A stretch of 6,825 bases of DNA from contig JAHFIO010000046.1 in NCBI GenBank assembly GCA_023246325.1, positions 1-6,825 on the forward strand, written 5' to 3'. Under the pieces are notes generated by a model, which did no database searches, was not told the DNA's origin, and saw nothing but the letters and a program-made list of their open reading frames with translations. A program made the position numbers and the translations under genes. How positions within the stretch are numbered: the stretch's first letter is position 1; each line of letters opens with the position of its first letter. Shown here in pieces: positions 1-6,211 of the stretch. The DNA comes from Candidatus Uhrbacteria bacterium. Lineage in GTDB: Bacteria; Patescibacteriota; Patescibacteriia; 2-12-FULL-60-25.

Positions 1-120
1 ATCTTCAGATAAAACTTCAGCGCGGTGTACGGCTGAATCAACTTCTGTGGATACATGAAGATTTCCATAGCGTTTTTTTAGAAATGATGGACCGAGAAAA
101 GGATTTTCGGAGGGGGGCAT
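1..120 (-). CDS. Start of an unidentified protein, 3' end beyond the window
   Basis: The first 40 codons of a gene reading off the left edge. The frame is open from an ATG at 118-120 to base 1 and begins MPPSENPFLG, followed by PSFLKKRYGN. I do not recognise the family from this fragment. It has no signal peptide or membrane segment; it is polar, with a Pro-rich start. The ATG is supported by a good -10 box (TATAAT, 129-134) only 8 bases upstream, and an in-frame stop at 147-149 limits any further extension. No ATG, GTG or TTG lies between that stop and the chosen start. There is no Shine-Dalgarno sequence, since the 8 bases before the ATG read ATACACCC, so a leaderless mRNA is expected. The gene is separated from comF by a terminator and is probably an independent transcription unit. 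The reading frame is sound; the function is unknown. Confidence 0.65.
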   Translation of the reverse strand, partial: MPPSENPFLGPSFLKKRYGNLHVSTEVDSAVHRAEVLSED

Positions 121-128
121 GGGTGTAT

Positions 129-155
129 ATTATACGGGATGCAGATTTATATCAA
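129..155 (-). promoter_or_regulatory. Sigma-70-type promoter for the gene at 1-120
   Basis: On the minus strand a perfect -10 hexamer TATAAT lies at 134-129, with TTGATA (5 of 6 matches to TTGACA) at 155-150. The spacer is 15 bases, shorter than the usual 16 to 18. A 17-base alternative uses TTTTGA at 157-152, a poorer match. Transcription would begin about 7 bases after the -10 box, which is at or next to the ATG at 120. The promoter sits just after the comF terminator, where a new transcription unit would be expected to begin. Confidence 0.55.
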
Positions 156-169
156 AACGAAGCAGCTAC

Positions 170-192
170 AAAAAGGAAGCAGCTTCCTTTTT
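170..192 (-). terminator. Rho-independent terminator of the comF operon
   Basis: A perfect inverted repeat: AAAAAGGAAG (170-179), a three-base loop, then CTTCCTTTTT (183-192). The 10-bp stem has only three G-C pairs. Read on the minus strand it ends in a run of five T. The promoter-proximal arm overlaps the comF stop codon (192-194), so termination follows directly on the end of translation. The flanking A and T tracts make it symmetrical, so it could also stop transcription coming from the left on the plus strand. Confidence 0.7.
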
Positions 193-860
193 TATTTCCC
201 CAATGCCAAAGCAAAACCATATATACGCTGCACACCCGCCTCACGCAAAACACGTGCTGCTTCTGACATGGTAGAACCAGATGTAATAATATCATCAATA
301 AGCAAAATGGATTCTGGTATTGTTAACACATCACGAACACAAAACATATTTCGTACATTTGCTATACGCTCAGCGTCCTTGTGAATTGTCGCTTGAGCGA
401 TTGCCGTATCCTGCCGTATTAATATATGCGCACTCTGTGCATATGGTGCAATGAACAACTGTAGCACATGCGCCAATAATTCCGCTTGATCAAATCCCCT
501 TTCGCGAATACGACGTGGCGTTGTGATGAGAGGTTGTATATACAGATTCATTTCATTTTTCCATGGAAAATCAGCATGTATATACATCTCAGAAACAGCG
601 GAAACAATATCAGGCAACACACATGACCCACCAAAATATTTCAAACGATGAATAACATTTCTTAATTTCGGGTCATGATAAAATCCCATACACATCACTC
701 CATCTAATGCAGGCAGCGGGCGTATATCAAAACGTTTTGCGATTTCTATATGCGAACGACATTTTCTACACCACCACTCTCCATATGCACCACAAATAAC
801 ACATTGCGTAGGAAAAAATATTTCTCGAAATGTCTCTCTATATTTTTGCAAATCTTGCAT
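192..860 (-). CDS. comF: ComF family protein (phosphoribosyltransferase-like competence protein)
   Basis: A 222-aa cytoplasmic protein of normal ComF length. An N-terminal zinc-ribbon-like cluster has four cysteines, C20 and C23 (CVIC) and C31 and C34 (CRKC). Next comes the usual HRLKY segment (residues 71-75). The type I phosphoribosyltransferase core has TTPRRIRERGFDQAELLA (113-130), matching the family's R-x-RGFNQ signature. It also has the PRPP-binding loop LLIDDIITSGST (186-197), with two acidic residues followed by the T-S-G-S-T phosphate loop, so no key residue looks lost. ComF proteins are needed for natural transformation in several bacteria, where they are thought to handle single-stranded DNA after uptake; the exact role is unsettled. 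The ATG at 858-860 is the first start after the 45-base gap. The gene follows a type IV secretion-like cluster in the same direction, has no convincing promoter of its own, and ends in a hairpin terminator, so it is probably the last gene of that operon. The family call is firm. Confidence 0.93.
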   Translation of the reverse strand: MQDLQKYRETFREIFFPTQCVICGAYGEWWCRKCRSHIEIAKRFDIRPLPALDGVMCMGFYHDPKLRNVIHRLKYFGGSCVLPDIVSAVSEMYIHADFPWKNEMNLYIQPLITTPRRIRERGFDQAELLAHVLQLFIAPYAQSAHILIRQDTAIAQATIHKDAERIANVRNMFCVRDVLTIPESILLIDDIITSGSTMSEAARVLREAGVQRIYGFALALGK

Positions 861-896
861 TATATACAGCTACCGTATATTAAAAGATATTGCAAT

Positions 897-905
897 TGTG
901 GATAA
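897..905 (-). promoter_or_regulatory. Perfect DnaA-box 9-mer in the gap before comF
   Basis: The minus strand reads TTATCCACA, the consensus high-affinity DnaA box, directly after the stop codon of the upstream gene (906-908) and 37 bases before the comF ATG. The whole gap (861-905) is 45 bases of AT-rich sequence with no other clear signal. A lone box may bind DnaA and tune comF, or may be chance in AT-rich DNA. No cluster of boxes or unwinding element suggests an origin. Confidence 0.35.
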
Positions 906-1508
906 TTATTTCCAAGTAAAACTATCTAGCAAATACGATCCATTGACCTGTTTACTCATTTTCATTGTTATAATCGATTGAATAGTTTTTGTAATAAACT
1001 CAGGTTTACCCGCATCTTCTGCGGTCAATACATCCATGGATATAGTGATACTATCATCACCGTATACGCCTACATCAGTTTTCGCGGTAACGGCTTTTGA
1101 TGTCATGCCAAAAACAATCGAGGCAGGATGTAAAGTTTGCATATTTTTACGCGCAGCTTGCAATGCCACTCTTCCATTTGACGTTGCATCTATTTTTACA
1201 TCTTCATATCCTAAAAATCCATTCCCCGATGTTCCAGTTCCCATACGTTCTGCTAAACCGCGCGCAAAATTCTGTAATGCGAGCATACCACTACTTACCG
1301 TTGGTTTAGACGAGGTTGCCGGTATAACTATAGGGGCTTCATATGTTCTTTTTCCAAATCCTTCCTCAGCAGGATTACTTGCAGGAAGTGGAGGCGGTTG
1401 CAAAGTTTTTTGCTGATGTAATAACGGACTAAGCAATAACCATAATCCTAAAACTAATAGGATAAGACCGATGAGAAGTACGATGGCGAATTTAGTTCTT
1501 TTTTGCAT
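906..1508 (-). CDS. Single-pass membrane protein with NTF2/VirB8-like soluble domain
   Basis: A 200-aa protein that I do not recognise by name. Residues 1-6 are basic (MQKRTK) and 8-29 form one strongly hydrophobic helix without a cleavage site, so the protein should be anchored in the inner membrane with its C-terminus outside the cytoplasm. A Pro/Ser-rich linker follows (about 30-75). The soluble domain (about 75-200) opens with a helix (MLALQNFARGLAERM) and ends with alternating beta strands, the last being NGSYLLDSFTWK. Helices, then strands, ending in a 'G-x-W-x-V-D-x-x-x-W'-like strand is the usual pattern of NTF2-like folds, and VirB8/TrbF subunits of type IV secretion systems have this same membrane-anchor plus NTF2 layout. 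The VirB8-like role is inferred from architecture and position, 9 bases after a VirB4-like ATPase gene. An AGGTGG sequence ends 13 bases before the ATG, a rather long spacing for a ribosome binding site. It could instead be a lineage-specific lipid- or wall-facing accessory protein. Confidence 0.75.
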   Translation of the reverse strand: MQKRTKFAIVLLIGLILLVLGLWLLLSPLLHQQKTLQPPPLPASNPAEEGFGKRTYEAPIVIPATSSKPTVSSGMLALQNFARGLAERMGTGTSGNGFLGYEDVKIDATSNGRVALQAARKNMQTLHPASIVFGMTSKAVTAKTDVGVYGDDSITISMDVLTAEDAGKPEFITKTIQSIITMKMSKQVNGSYLLDSFTWK

Positions 1509-1517
1509 ATTAGTATA

Positions 1518-3425
1518 TTATCCACCTTTTTCTTCCGCTAATTTTTCTTCAAACTTTTTCTTTGCTGCTTCGATTTTTAATAATTGATTTGGATCGGTTG
1601 TAACAATTTGATCTTCAGAATATGAGGCAACAACACGAATAGCTGCGTGCTTTTGTCCTGCAAAGAAAATACCCTCACCTGGACCTGATTCTAATAATAG
1701 ATATTTCTCTGACTGCGTAAGTAAAAATACGCGCGCAATTAAATCTATAGAGGCAGGAGATTGTTTCAAAAGCAATTGCATAGAAGAATTTGTAACAATA
1801 GCCTGGCCATATGGTGACGTTAAGAAATCATTCACATCCTGCGTAATAGTTGTAATGCCTAAATAATATTTTCTACAGCGCTTCACCAAAGCGAAAATAA
1901 ATTTAGCGGAATCTTCATTTTGCATCAACCACCATGCTTCATCAATAACAAGTATACGTTTTTTTCTTTCAGATCGCACGACATTCCAAATGTAATTTAC
2001 AATGGTATAGATTGCCATTGGGCGTAATTCATCTTCCAAATCACGAACAGAAAAAATAACTAAATTATTATTCATTCGAACCGTTGTAGGTGAATTTAAT
2101 AACCCGGCGAATGTTCCTTCCGTATATTTTTTTAATCGTAATACTAAATCTCCCGTCATTTCCATTCCCTCTAAAATATCTTGAAAATCTTGCATGACTG
2201 GCGGCTCAATAGTGGTGAGATCAGCGCCTGGAACAATATCTTTTTTCGCATACGTTTCTAATAATGCTCGATCTAAAATAGAATCCTCAGCAACCGTGAT
2301 TTTTCCAAGCATGAGTTTTAATAACCCTTTTATCGTAATAACGGCGCTTCGAATAATATCTTCTGTGGAAACAATTTCCCCCATAGGACGAGGCAAATCA
2401 AACGGATTTATTTTTGCTTTTGATGCGAGAGAAATACTTACATAGGTTCCTCCAACAGCTTCGGATAAACTTTTATATTCCATTTCAGGATCAATACAAA
2501 TAACTTCAACCCCCAACATTAAAGATCGTAACACTTCTAATTTCACCGCATATGACTTCCCTGCACCCGATGTAGCAAAAATAACCGCATTCGCATTCTG
2601 TAAACTGAATCGATCAAAAATTATTAAAGAATTATTATGTCGATTTATTCCATACAAAATTCCATTGTCAGAAGTGAGCTCGGCAGATGTAAATGGAAAC
2701 GAGGACGCAAGTGGTGACGTGCTCATATTAAACGTAATCATGAGCTCGTCATTTCCAAGTGGCATGGTAGAATTAAATCCTTGTTCTGCTTGAAAATATG
2801 CACGTTTTGTATAAATCAACATCGACCCAAATGTAGATTCAACTGTATTGGTTAAACGATCTAATTCTTCTACATTTTTTGAAAAAAATGTTACATAAAA
2901 ACCAAATTGAAAAAAATGTTCAATGCCCTGTGTTAAATCATCGCGTAATTGTTCAATATCATGCAATGCAGTTTCAGACTGTGGATCACGAGGCTTTCCT
3001 GCCTCATTATCTGTCGTAATTTGTGACTCCACTATACCCACTTTATTTTTCAATTGCTTTAAAATAACATCTGCCTTGATAGGATAAAAAAACATGGATA
3101 TATCCATCTGCGCATTTAAATTAATAATGGGAGACGCCCAACCAACAGTTACATATCGTGGATATGTCACAATAAACAACGTGCGTACCCATACATCACC
3201 CAAGCGAACAAAACTTGGTTCCACTTTCATGGACGACGGCGCAATTAAATCACGTATACTTGCTGTTCCCTTACGATATATACGTTCTTCCTCAAGTGCT
3301 GTTTTATTTATTTCTTGTTTTTGTTTCAACGCTTCTTGTGCTGGACCCTTTTCTAAACTAACACCACCCGAAACTATTGATGAAGGGCTTAAAGTGGAAA
3401 CCTCTTTTTCAGGAGTAAATGCCAT
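1518..3425 (-). CDS. VirB4-like type IV secretion/conjugation ATPase
   Basis: A 635-aa cytoplasmic or membrane-associated ATPase expected to power assembly and transport by a type IV secretion-like machine. Residues 1-55 are polar and probably disordered. Residues 60-235 resemble the VirB4/TrbE/CagE N-terminal region, including WVRTLFIVTYPR. The RecA-like motor has Walker A ATSGAGKS (284-291, catalytic Lys290), ICIDPEMEY (309-317), Walker B RILVIDEAWW (490-499, Asp495/Glu496), the conserved ITQDVNDFL segment (about 527-535) and a GEGIFF strand near 583-588. All motifs needed for ATP hydrolysis are present. A Lys/Glu-rich tail ends the protein. It looks most like the CD1110-type VirB4 ATPases of Gram-positive elements and Patescibacteria. 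I chose the ATG at 3423-3425, 4 bases after the preceding stop codon; an upstream TTG at 3479 would overlap that gene by 50 bases and is less likely. The preceding gene probably supplies a further VirB4 N-terminal domain. Confidence 0.93.
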   Translation of the reverse strand: MAFTPEKEVSTLSPSSIVSGGVSLEKGPAQEALKQKQEINKTALEEERIYRKGTASIRDLIAPSSMKVEPSFVRLGDVWVRTLFIVTYPRYVTVGWASPIINLNAQMDISMFFYPIKADVILKQLKNKVGIVESQITTDNEAGKPRDPQSETALHDIEQLRDDLTQGIEHFFQFGFYVTFFSKNVEELDRLTNTVESTFGSMLIYTKRAYFQAEQGFNSTMPLGNDELMITFNMSTSPLASSFPFTSAELTSDNGILYGINRHNNSLIIFDRFSLQNANAVIFATSGAGKSYAVKLEVLRSLMLGVEVICIDPEMEYKSLSEAVGGTYVSISLASKAKINPFDLPRPMGEIVSTEDIIRSAVITIKGLLKLMLGKITVAEDSILDRALLETYAKKDIVPGADLTTIEPPVMQDFQDILEGMEMTGDLVLRLKKYTEGTFAGLLNSPTTVRMNNNLVIFSVRDLEDELRPMAIYTIVNYIWNVVRSERKKRILVIDEAWWLMQNEDSAKFIFALVKRCRKYYLGITTITQDVNDFLTSPYGQAIVTNSSMQLLLKQSPASIDLIARVFLLTQSEKYLLLESGPGEGIFFAGQKHAAIRVVASYSEDQIVTTDPNQLLKIEAAKKKFEEKLAEEKGG

Positions 3426-3429
3426 ATAA

Positions 3430-4122
3430 TTATGATTCAATTTGTAATCTTCCCGTATTTTGCATACGTTGATTTTCAAATAATTCTGGATTATACACGG
3501 TATAAAATAATTCTATCAAACTCTGTGTATCTAAAACAACCGCATTTAACGACATAGACTGAAGCCCAGATACCACCGTGCTCACTCGTAAATTCAAACT
3601 TTCTTTATTTTTCAAAAACTTTTCTGTCGTCAGACGAATAGCGATAGTTGGAGTCAACACTTCCGTTACACGCGCAAAAAATCCCCGCTGTGTATCCGTT
3701 GTTGGATCGAGTGGAATAACAATAAAAAACTTTTTTTGCATAATATCACCCAATTCCACCAATTCACGAACATATTCACGATAATCTGATATTTGATGTC
3801 GTAATAATTCATTTTCTTGTTTTTTTTCCGATTCAGTTAATTGACGCAAATATTCATCGATATTCATTCGACGTGATTGAATAACAATTTGAATAGGAAA
3901 ATCTAAACTATTTAAAAACTGCATATACGCCTGCACAATAGCATTTTGCTCATCCATGCTTTTTAATGCAAAATTAATACTTGATACAAGCAAAACAACT
4001 CTCATGGTGCCATCTTTCATGATAATAACATCTTCTTTCATCTCTGCGATGTCTATATACCGTTGAGATGGTTTGCCCGGTTTCGGACCGGCAAGTTTTT
4101 TACTTTGCATAGTATTAGACAT
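3430..4122 (-). CDS. Free-standing TraC/VirB4 N-terminal-like protein
   Basis: A 230-aa soluble protein that resembles the TraC-like domain found at the N-terminus of some VirB4/TraC ATPases, here encoded separately. A Lys/Pro-rich start (KKLAGPKPGKPSQ) leads to the core DVIIMKDGTMRVVLLVSSINF (about 31-51), then FLNSLDFPIQIVIQSRR (69-85), a charged helix (about 92-125), KKFFIVIPLDP (130-140) and a C-terminal LDTQSLIELFYTVYNPE (197-213). There is no Walker motif, so it is not itself an ATPase. By family knowledge, VirB4 N-terminal domains contact the inner-membrane subunits; I infer that this protein joins the PrgI-type membrane partner to the ATPase encoded on either side of it. I chose the ATG at 4120-4122, one base after the PrgI stop codon. 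A GTG at 4158 would overlap PrgI by 35 bases and add residues that do not look like the family. The domain call comes from recognition, not from a search. Confidence 0.82.
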   Translation of the reverse strand: MSNTMQSKKLAGPKPGKPSQRYIDIAEMKEDVIIMKDGTMRVVLLVSSINFALKSMDEQNAIVQAYMQFLNSLDFPIQIVIQSRRMNIDEYLRQLTESEKKQENELLRHQISDYREYVRELVELGDIMQKKFFIVIPLDPTTDTQRGFFARVTEVLTPTIAIRLTTEKFLKNKESLNLRVSTVVSGLQSMSLNAVVLDTQSLIELFYTVYNPELFENQRMQNTGRLQIES

Positions 4123-4123
4123 A

Positions 4124-4567
4124 TTAAAAATTGGTATCTTCAGGTTTATATACACCACCTGTATTTACAACAAGAGACATGTCTCGAAGACGTGTTGATT
4201 CAGGACGCTGTTTACGCTCCGCTACATAAACAGGTGCCACAATAGCTTTTGTAAGATACAAACGTAATTCATCGTCACTTGGATTTTTATCCCATACCCG
4301 TGGTGCAAAGCCTCGTTGTGCTGTAATCAAGGCATTCAAAGCAAACAAATGAAATGCCTGACCATTTACTTTTAAAAATCCAAACGTTCCGCCGATTCCA
4401 GCAACCAAAATTGTCACAACGATAAAATATGGTGTCGCTAAAATTTTATATGATATAAAAATCAATAATACTCCCACCAAGCAAATCAAAAATTGTCGAA
4501 CAGAAATCGGCCCAAGAATTTTATCTTCGTTTTCAATGAACTGCGGAACAATAAATTTATCAGGCAT
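4124..4567 (-). CDS. PrgI family inner-membrane protein
   Basis: A 147-aa protein. It begins MPDKFIVPQFIENEDKILGP, with the PrgI signature QF-x(3)-EDKILGP-ISVRQFL at residues 9-27. Two adjacent membrane helices follow (about 25-43 and 46-65), joined by a very short turn, then a cytoplasmic C-terminal part of about 80 residues that is basic and polar. PrgI-family proteins of Gram-positive conjugative elements are small inner-membrane subunits always found beside a VirB4-type ATPase, comparable in position to VirB3/TcpE. That pattern holds here: the next two genes are the TraC-like protein and the ATPase. Gene spacing is one base on both sides, which implies translational coupling. The start ATG at 4565-4567 has only a weak AGG about 14 bases upstream. 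The family call is strong because of the N-terminal signature, topology and context. Confidence 0.9.
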   Translation of the reverse strand: MPDKFIVPQFIENEDKILGPISVRQFLICLVGVLLIFISYKILATPYFIVVTILVAGIGGTFGFLKVNGQAFHLFALNALITAQRGFAPRVWDKNPSDDELRLYLTKAIVAPVYVAERKQRPESTRLRDMSLVVNTGGVYKPEDTNF

Positions 4568-4568
4568 A

Positions 4569-6197
4569 CTAATAGTGTAACCTACTATTTAATGAAATGA
4601 TAGCGGATAACTCGTCCGGTGACGGTACGTCAACTCCCTTGCTTCTTTTTTCTTCTGCTAATGCGGACACGGGTCGCCCCAATTTAAATGAATCCGTCAC
4701 AAGGGTCAGATATGACTTCTGTAAAGGGCTTGTATGATATGCTTGAATGCCCGCTATGCGTTTTTCTATACTTTCCTGACTCAATATTTCCACTTTTTGT
4801 AAAATTTTATCCACAGCCTCGGCAGGATTTTTACCTAGCCTACGAAATTCTGCTAAAGACAAATCGTGTAATTCTTGCTCAAGTCCAAATAATCTCGGCG
4901 CTTGCCGCACATCTTCAATGCGAGGCTTAAACGGATTTGATGATGCAACGACCGTAGGTTGTGATACTTTTATTTCTGGACGCGCAACTGTTGGCATTAA
5001 TTCTCCAAAACGTTCTTTTTCTTTTTTTTCTTCTTTTTTTTCAATTGGATTCTTAAATGTATTTTCCATGGATTTTTTTGATGCAATTTTTTCTTGATAC
5101 CATTTTGCGTGATCTTCCGCTTCTCTTTTTCTTCTTTCTTCTATTTTTTTCTTTTGTACCTCCATTTGCATTTCAATATTCTTTTTTTCTTCCTGCAGGA
5201 TAGGGTCGCGATACGTTGCATATCCTGCCTCTATAGCCTTTGAAACTATCTGTGCATTTTCAGCTGCAAGTCCAAGACCACCTACCTTTGTATCTCGTTC
5301 AAGCAACAGCGCAAGCTCGTGAGCACTACGCACATCACGAAGACGCGAAGAAATTACATTTCGTAAACGCGATTGAAGATATTCATCTTCTGGTTTTTGG
5401 GAGATAGAATTCCAAATTGAATCTATGGCATTTAAAAGCAATGCAGACAGCTCCTTAGGTTTCACATCTGTGAAACTTGTCATACCTTCTGTTGATTGAA
5501 CAGGCGAAATTTCTTTTTTTTCTTCTGCGTGCGCTTCTTCCGCAAGATGATTTGTATATTCATCTTCAGACATAATTCGAACACTACTAATAACTATATT
5601 TAAAACTTCTACTGTTCTACTCGCAGTCGCTTCATCTAAACCTATGCCACCAAAATCTGCTGGTCTCATTAAAACTTCTTTTATTTGCGTATCAATACGC
5701 ACACCTTTAAGTTTACTAATAACCAAATCGCGCATACGCTCGCGCATATGTGGACCAATAAACGTAAACCCAACACGTGAAGCGATTTCCGTTGCTGCAC
5801 CAGAATATGTTAACGGTCTAAGCAGGATGCGCTCAAGTGGCCATCCTGCCGTACGAATGGATTCGGACGTAAGGACCTGTGTCAGTTCGACGCCAAAAAC
5901 TTCTCGCACGGGCCAAATTTGTAAACGAATAAGATCGGAAAGAAATGTGATCCATTTTTCTTCAATCAAAATTGCTGGAATAAGTGTTGCTTTAATTTGA
6001 CTCATCGCATTTTGTAAAGAAATTTCACCAAGTATGGTGCTGATAATTATATCGCTTACTTTATCCATGGTCACTTCATTAATATTGAAAGTGTTTGTAA
6101 GCGTTATATCCGTATCACTAAATTCTTCTGACAATAAAAAATCTTGCAGTGGTTTAGGCATGCTTTCAAAGCTGCTATATTTCTTTCGATCACCCAT
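4569..6197 (-). CDS. Unrecognised soluble protein with duplicated domain and coiled coil, in a T4SS-like operon
   Basis: A 542-aa protein of unknown function with no signal peptide or membrane helix. Residues 1-150 are mostly helical. Residues 152-200 and 275-323 are two copies of one motif, alignable without gaps, with R-x-R, V-R and GG-x-GL conserved; the second copy contains KVGGLGL. A Glu-rich stretch (215-230) separates them. Residues 330-398 are a highly charged Lys/Glu coiled coil. A Pro-rich linker follows (400-430), then a helical C-terminal domain (435-542) with SLAEFRRLGKNPAEAVDKIL and HTSPLQKSYL. The gene begins 14 bases after the preceding one and ends one base before PrgI, so it is firmly part of the secretion-like operon. 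The coiled coil and repeats suggest a cytoplasmic scaffold or adaptor, which is inference. Its stop is TAG, while the other complete genes here use TAA. I am sure that it is a gene, not what it does. Confidence 0.85.
   Translation of the reverse strand: MGDRKKYSSFESMPKPLQDFLLSEEFSDTDITLTNTFNINEVTMDKVSDIIISTILGEISLQNAMSQIKATLIPAILIEEKWITFLSDLIRLQIWPVREVFGVELTQVLTSESIRTAGWPLERILLRPLTYSGAATEIASRVGFTFIGPHMRERMRDLVISKLKGVRIDTQIKEVLMRPADFGGIGLDEATASRTVEVLNIVISSVRIMSEDEYTNHLAEEAHAEEKKEISPVQSTEGMTSFTDVKPKELSALLLNAIDSIWNSISQKPEDEYLQSRLRNVISSRLRDVRSAHELALLLERDTKVGGLGLAAENAQIVSKAIEAGYATYRDPILQEEKKNIEMQMEVQKKKIEERRKREAEDHAKWYQEKIASKKSMENTFKNPIEKKEEKKEKERFGELMPTVARPEIKVSQPTVVASSNPFKPRIEDVRQAPRLFGLEQELHDLSLAEFRRLGKNPAEAVDKILQKVEILSQESIEKRIAGIQAYHTSPLQKSYLTLVTDSFKLGRPVSALAEEKRSKGVDVPSPDELSAIISLNSRLHY
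4571..4589. repeat. Small inverted repeat just before the PrgI start
   Basis: A perfect 6-bp stem, AATAGT (4571-4576) and ACTATT (4584-4589), with a 7-base loop. It covers the last codons and part of the stop of the 542-aa gene and ends 4 bases before the PrgI ATG. In the mRNA it would enclose the weak AGG ribosome-binding candidate in its loop. The stem is AT-rich and weak, so an effect on translation is only possible. Confidence 0.3.
5229..5375 (-). repeat. Second copy of the internal GG-x-GL domain repeat
   Basis: Encodes residues 275-323 of the 542-aa protein. Aligned with residues 152-200 at a constant offset of 123 residues, without gaps, I count 13 identities in 49 positions, plus many conservative changes. 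The most conserved part is GG-x-GL at 306-310. This is divergent protein-level duplication; the DNA copies are not obviously alike. Confidence 0.6.
5598..5744 (-). repeat. First copy of the internal GG-x-GL domain repeat
   Basis: Encodes residues 152-200 of the 542-aa protein: an Arg-rich helix (RERMRDLVISKLKGVR), a second helix, a turn with GGIGL at 183-187, and a third helix. It pairs with the copy at 5229-5375. Each unit reads as a compact three-helix module. Confidence 0.6.
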
Positions 6198-6211
6198 AGA
6201 ACATATACTCT

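Noticed and set aside
861..905. Possible comF promoter, including TATAAT overlapping the ATG (859-864) and TAATAT at 877-882
   Set aside because: The first would place the transcription start inside the gene, and the second has only 3 of 6 matches at -10 and at -35 (TTATCC). Neither is convincing in AT-rich sequence.
1036..1416. Plus-strand 126-aa open frame, and a similar one at 3094-3429
   Set aside because: They lie wholly opposite well-supported minus-strand genes, lack recognisable domains or upstream signals, and look like antisense shadows.
1509..1540. -10-like TATACT just before the 200-aa membrane protein gene
   Set aside because: It is 3 bases from the ATG and has no -35 match at any normal spacing. 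Read-through from the ATPase gene explains expression.
3426..3479. TTG-initiated N-terminal extension of the ATPase
   Set aside because: It would overlap the preceding gene by 50 bases, while an ATG lies 4 bases after that gene's stop.
4123..4158. GTG-initiated extension of the TraC-like protein
   Set aside because: It overlaps PrgI by 35 bases and adds residues antisense-like in character; the ATG one base after the PrgI stop fits the spacing of the whole operon.
5010..5175. T-rich, repeat-like tracts on the plus strand
   Set aside because: They are the complement of Lys/Glu codons (AAA, GAA) in the coiled coil of the 542-aa protein, not a separate repeat or terminator.
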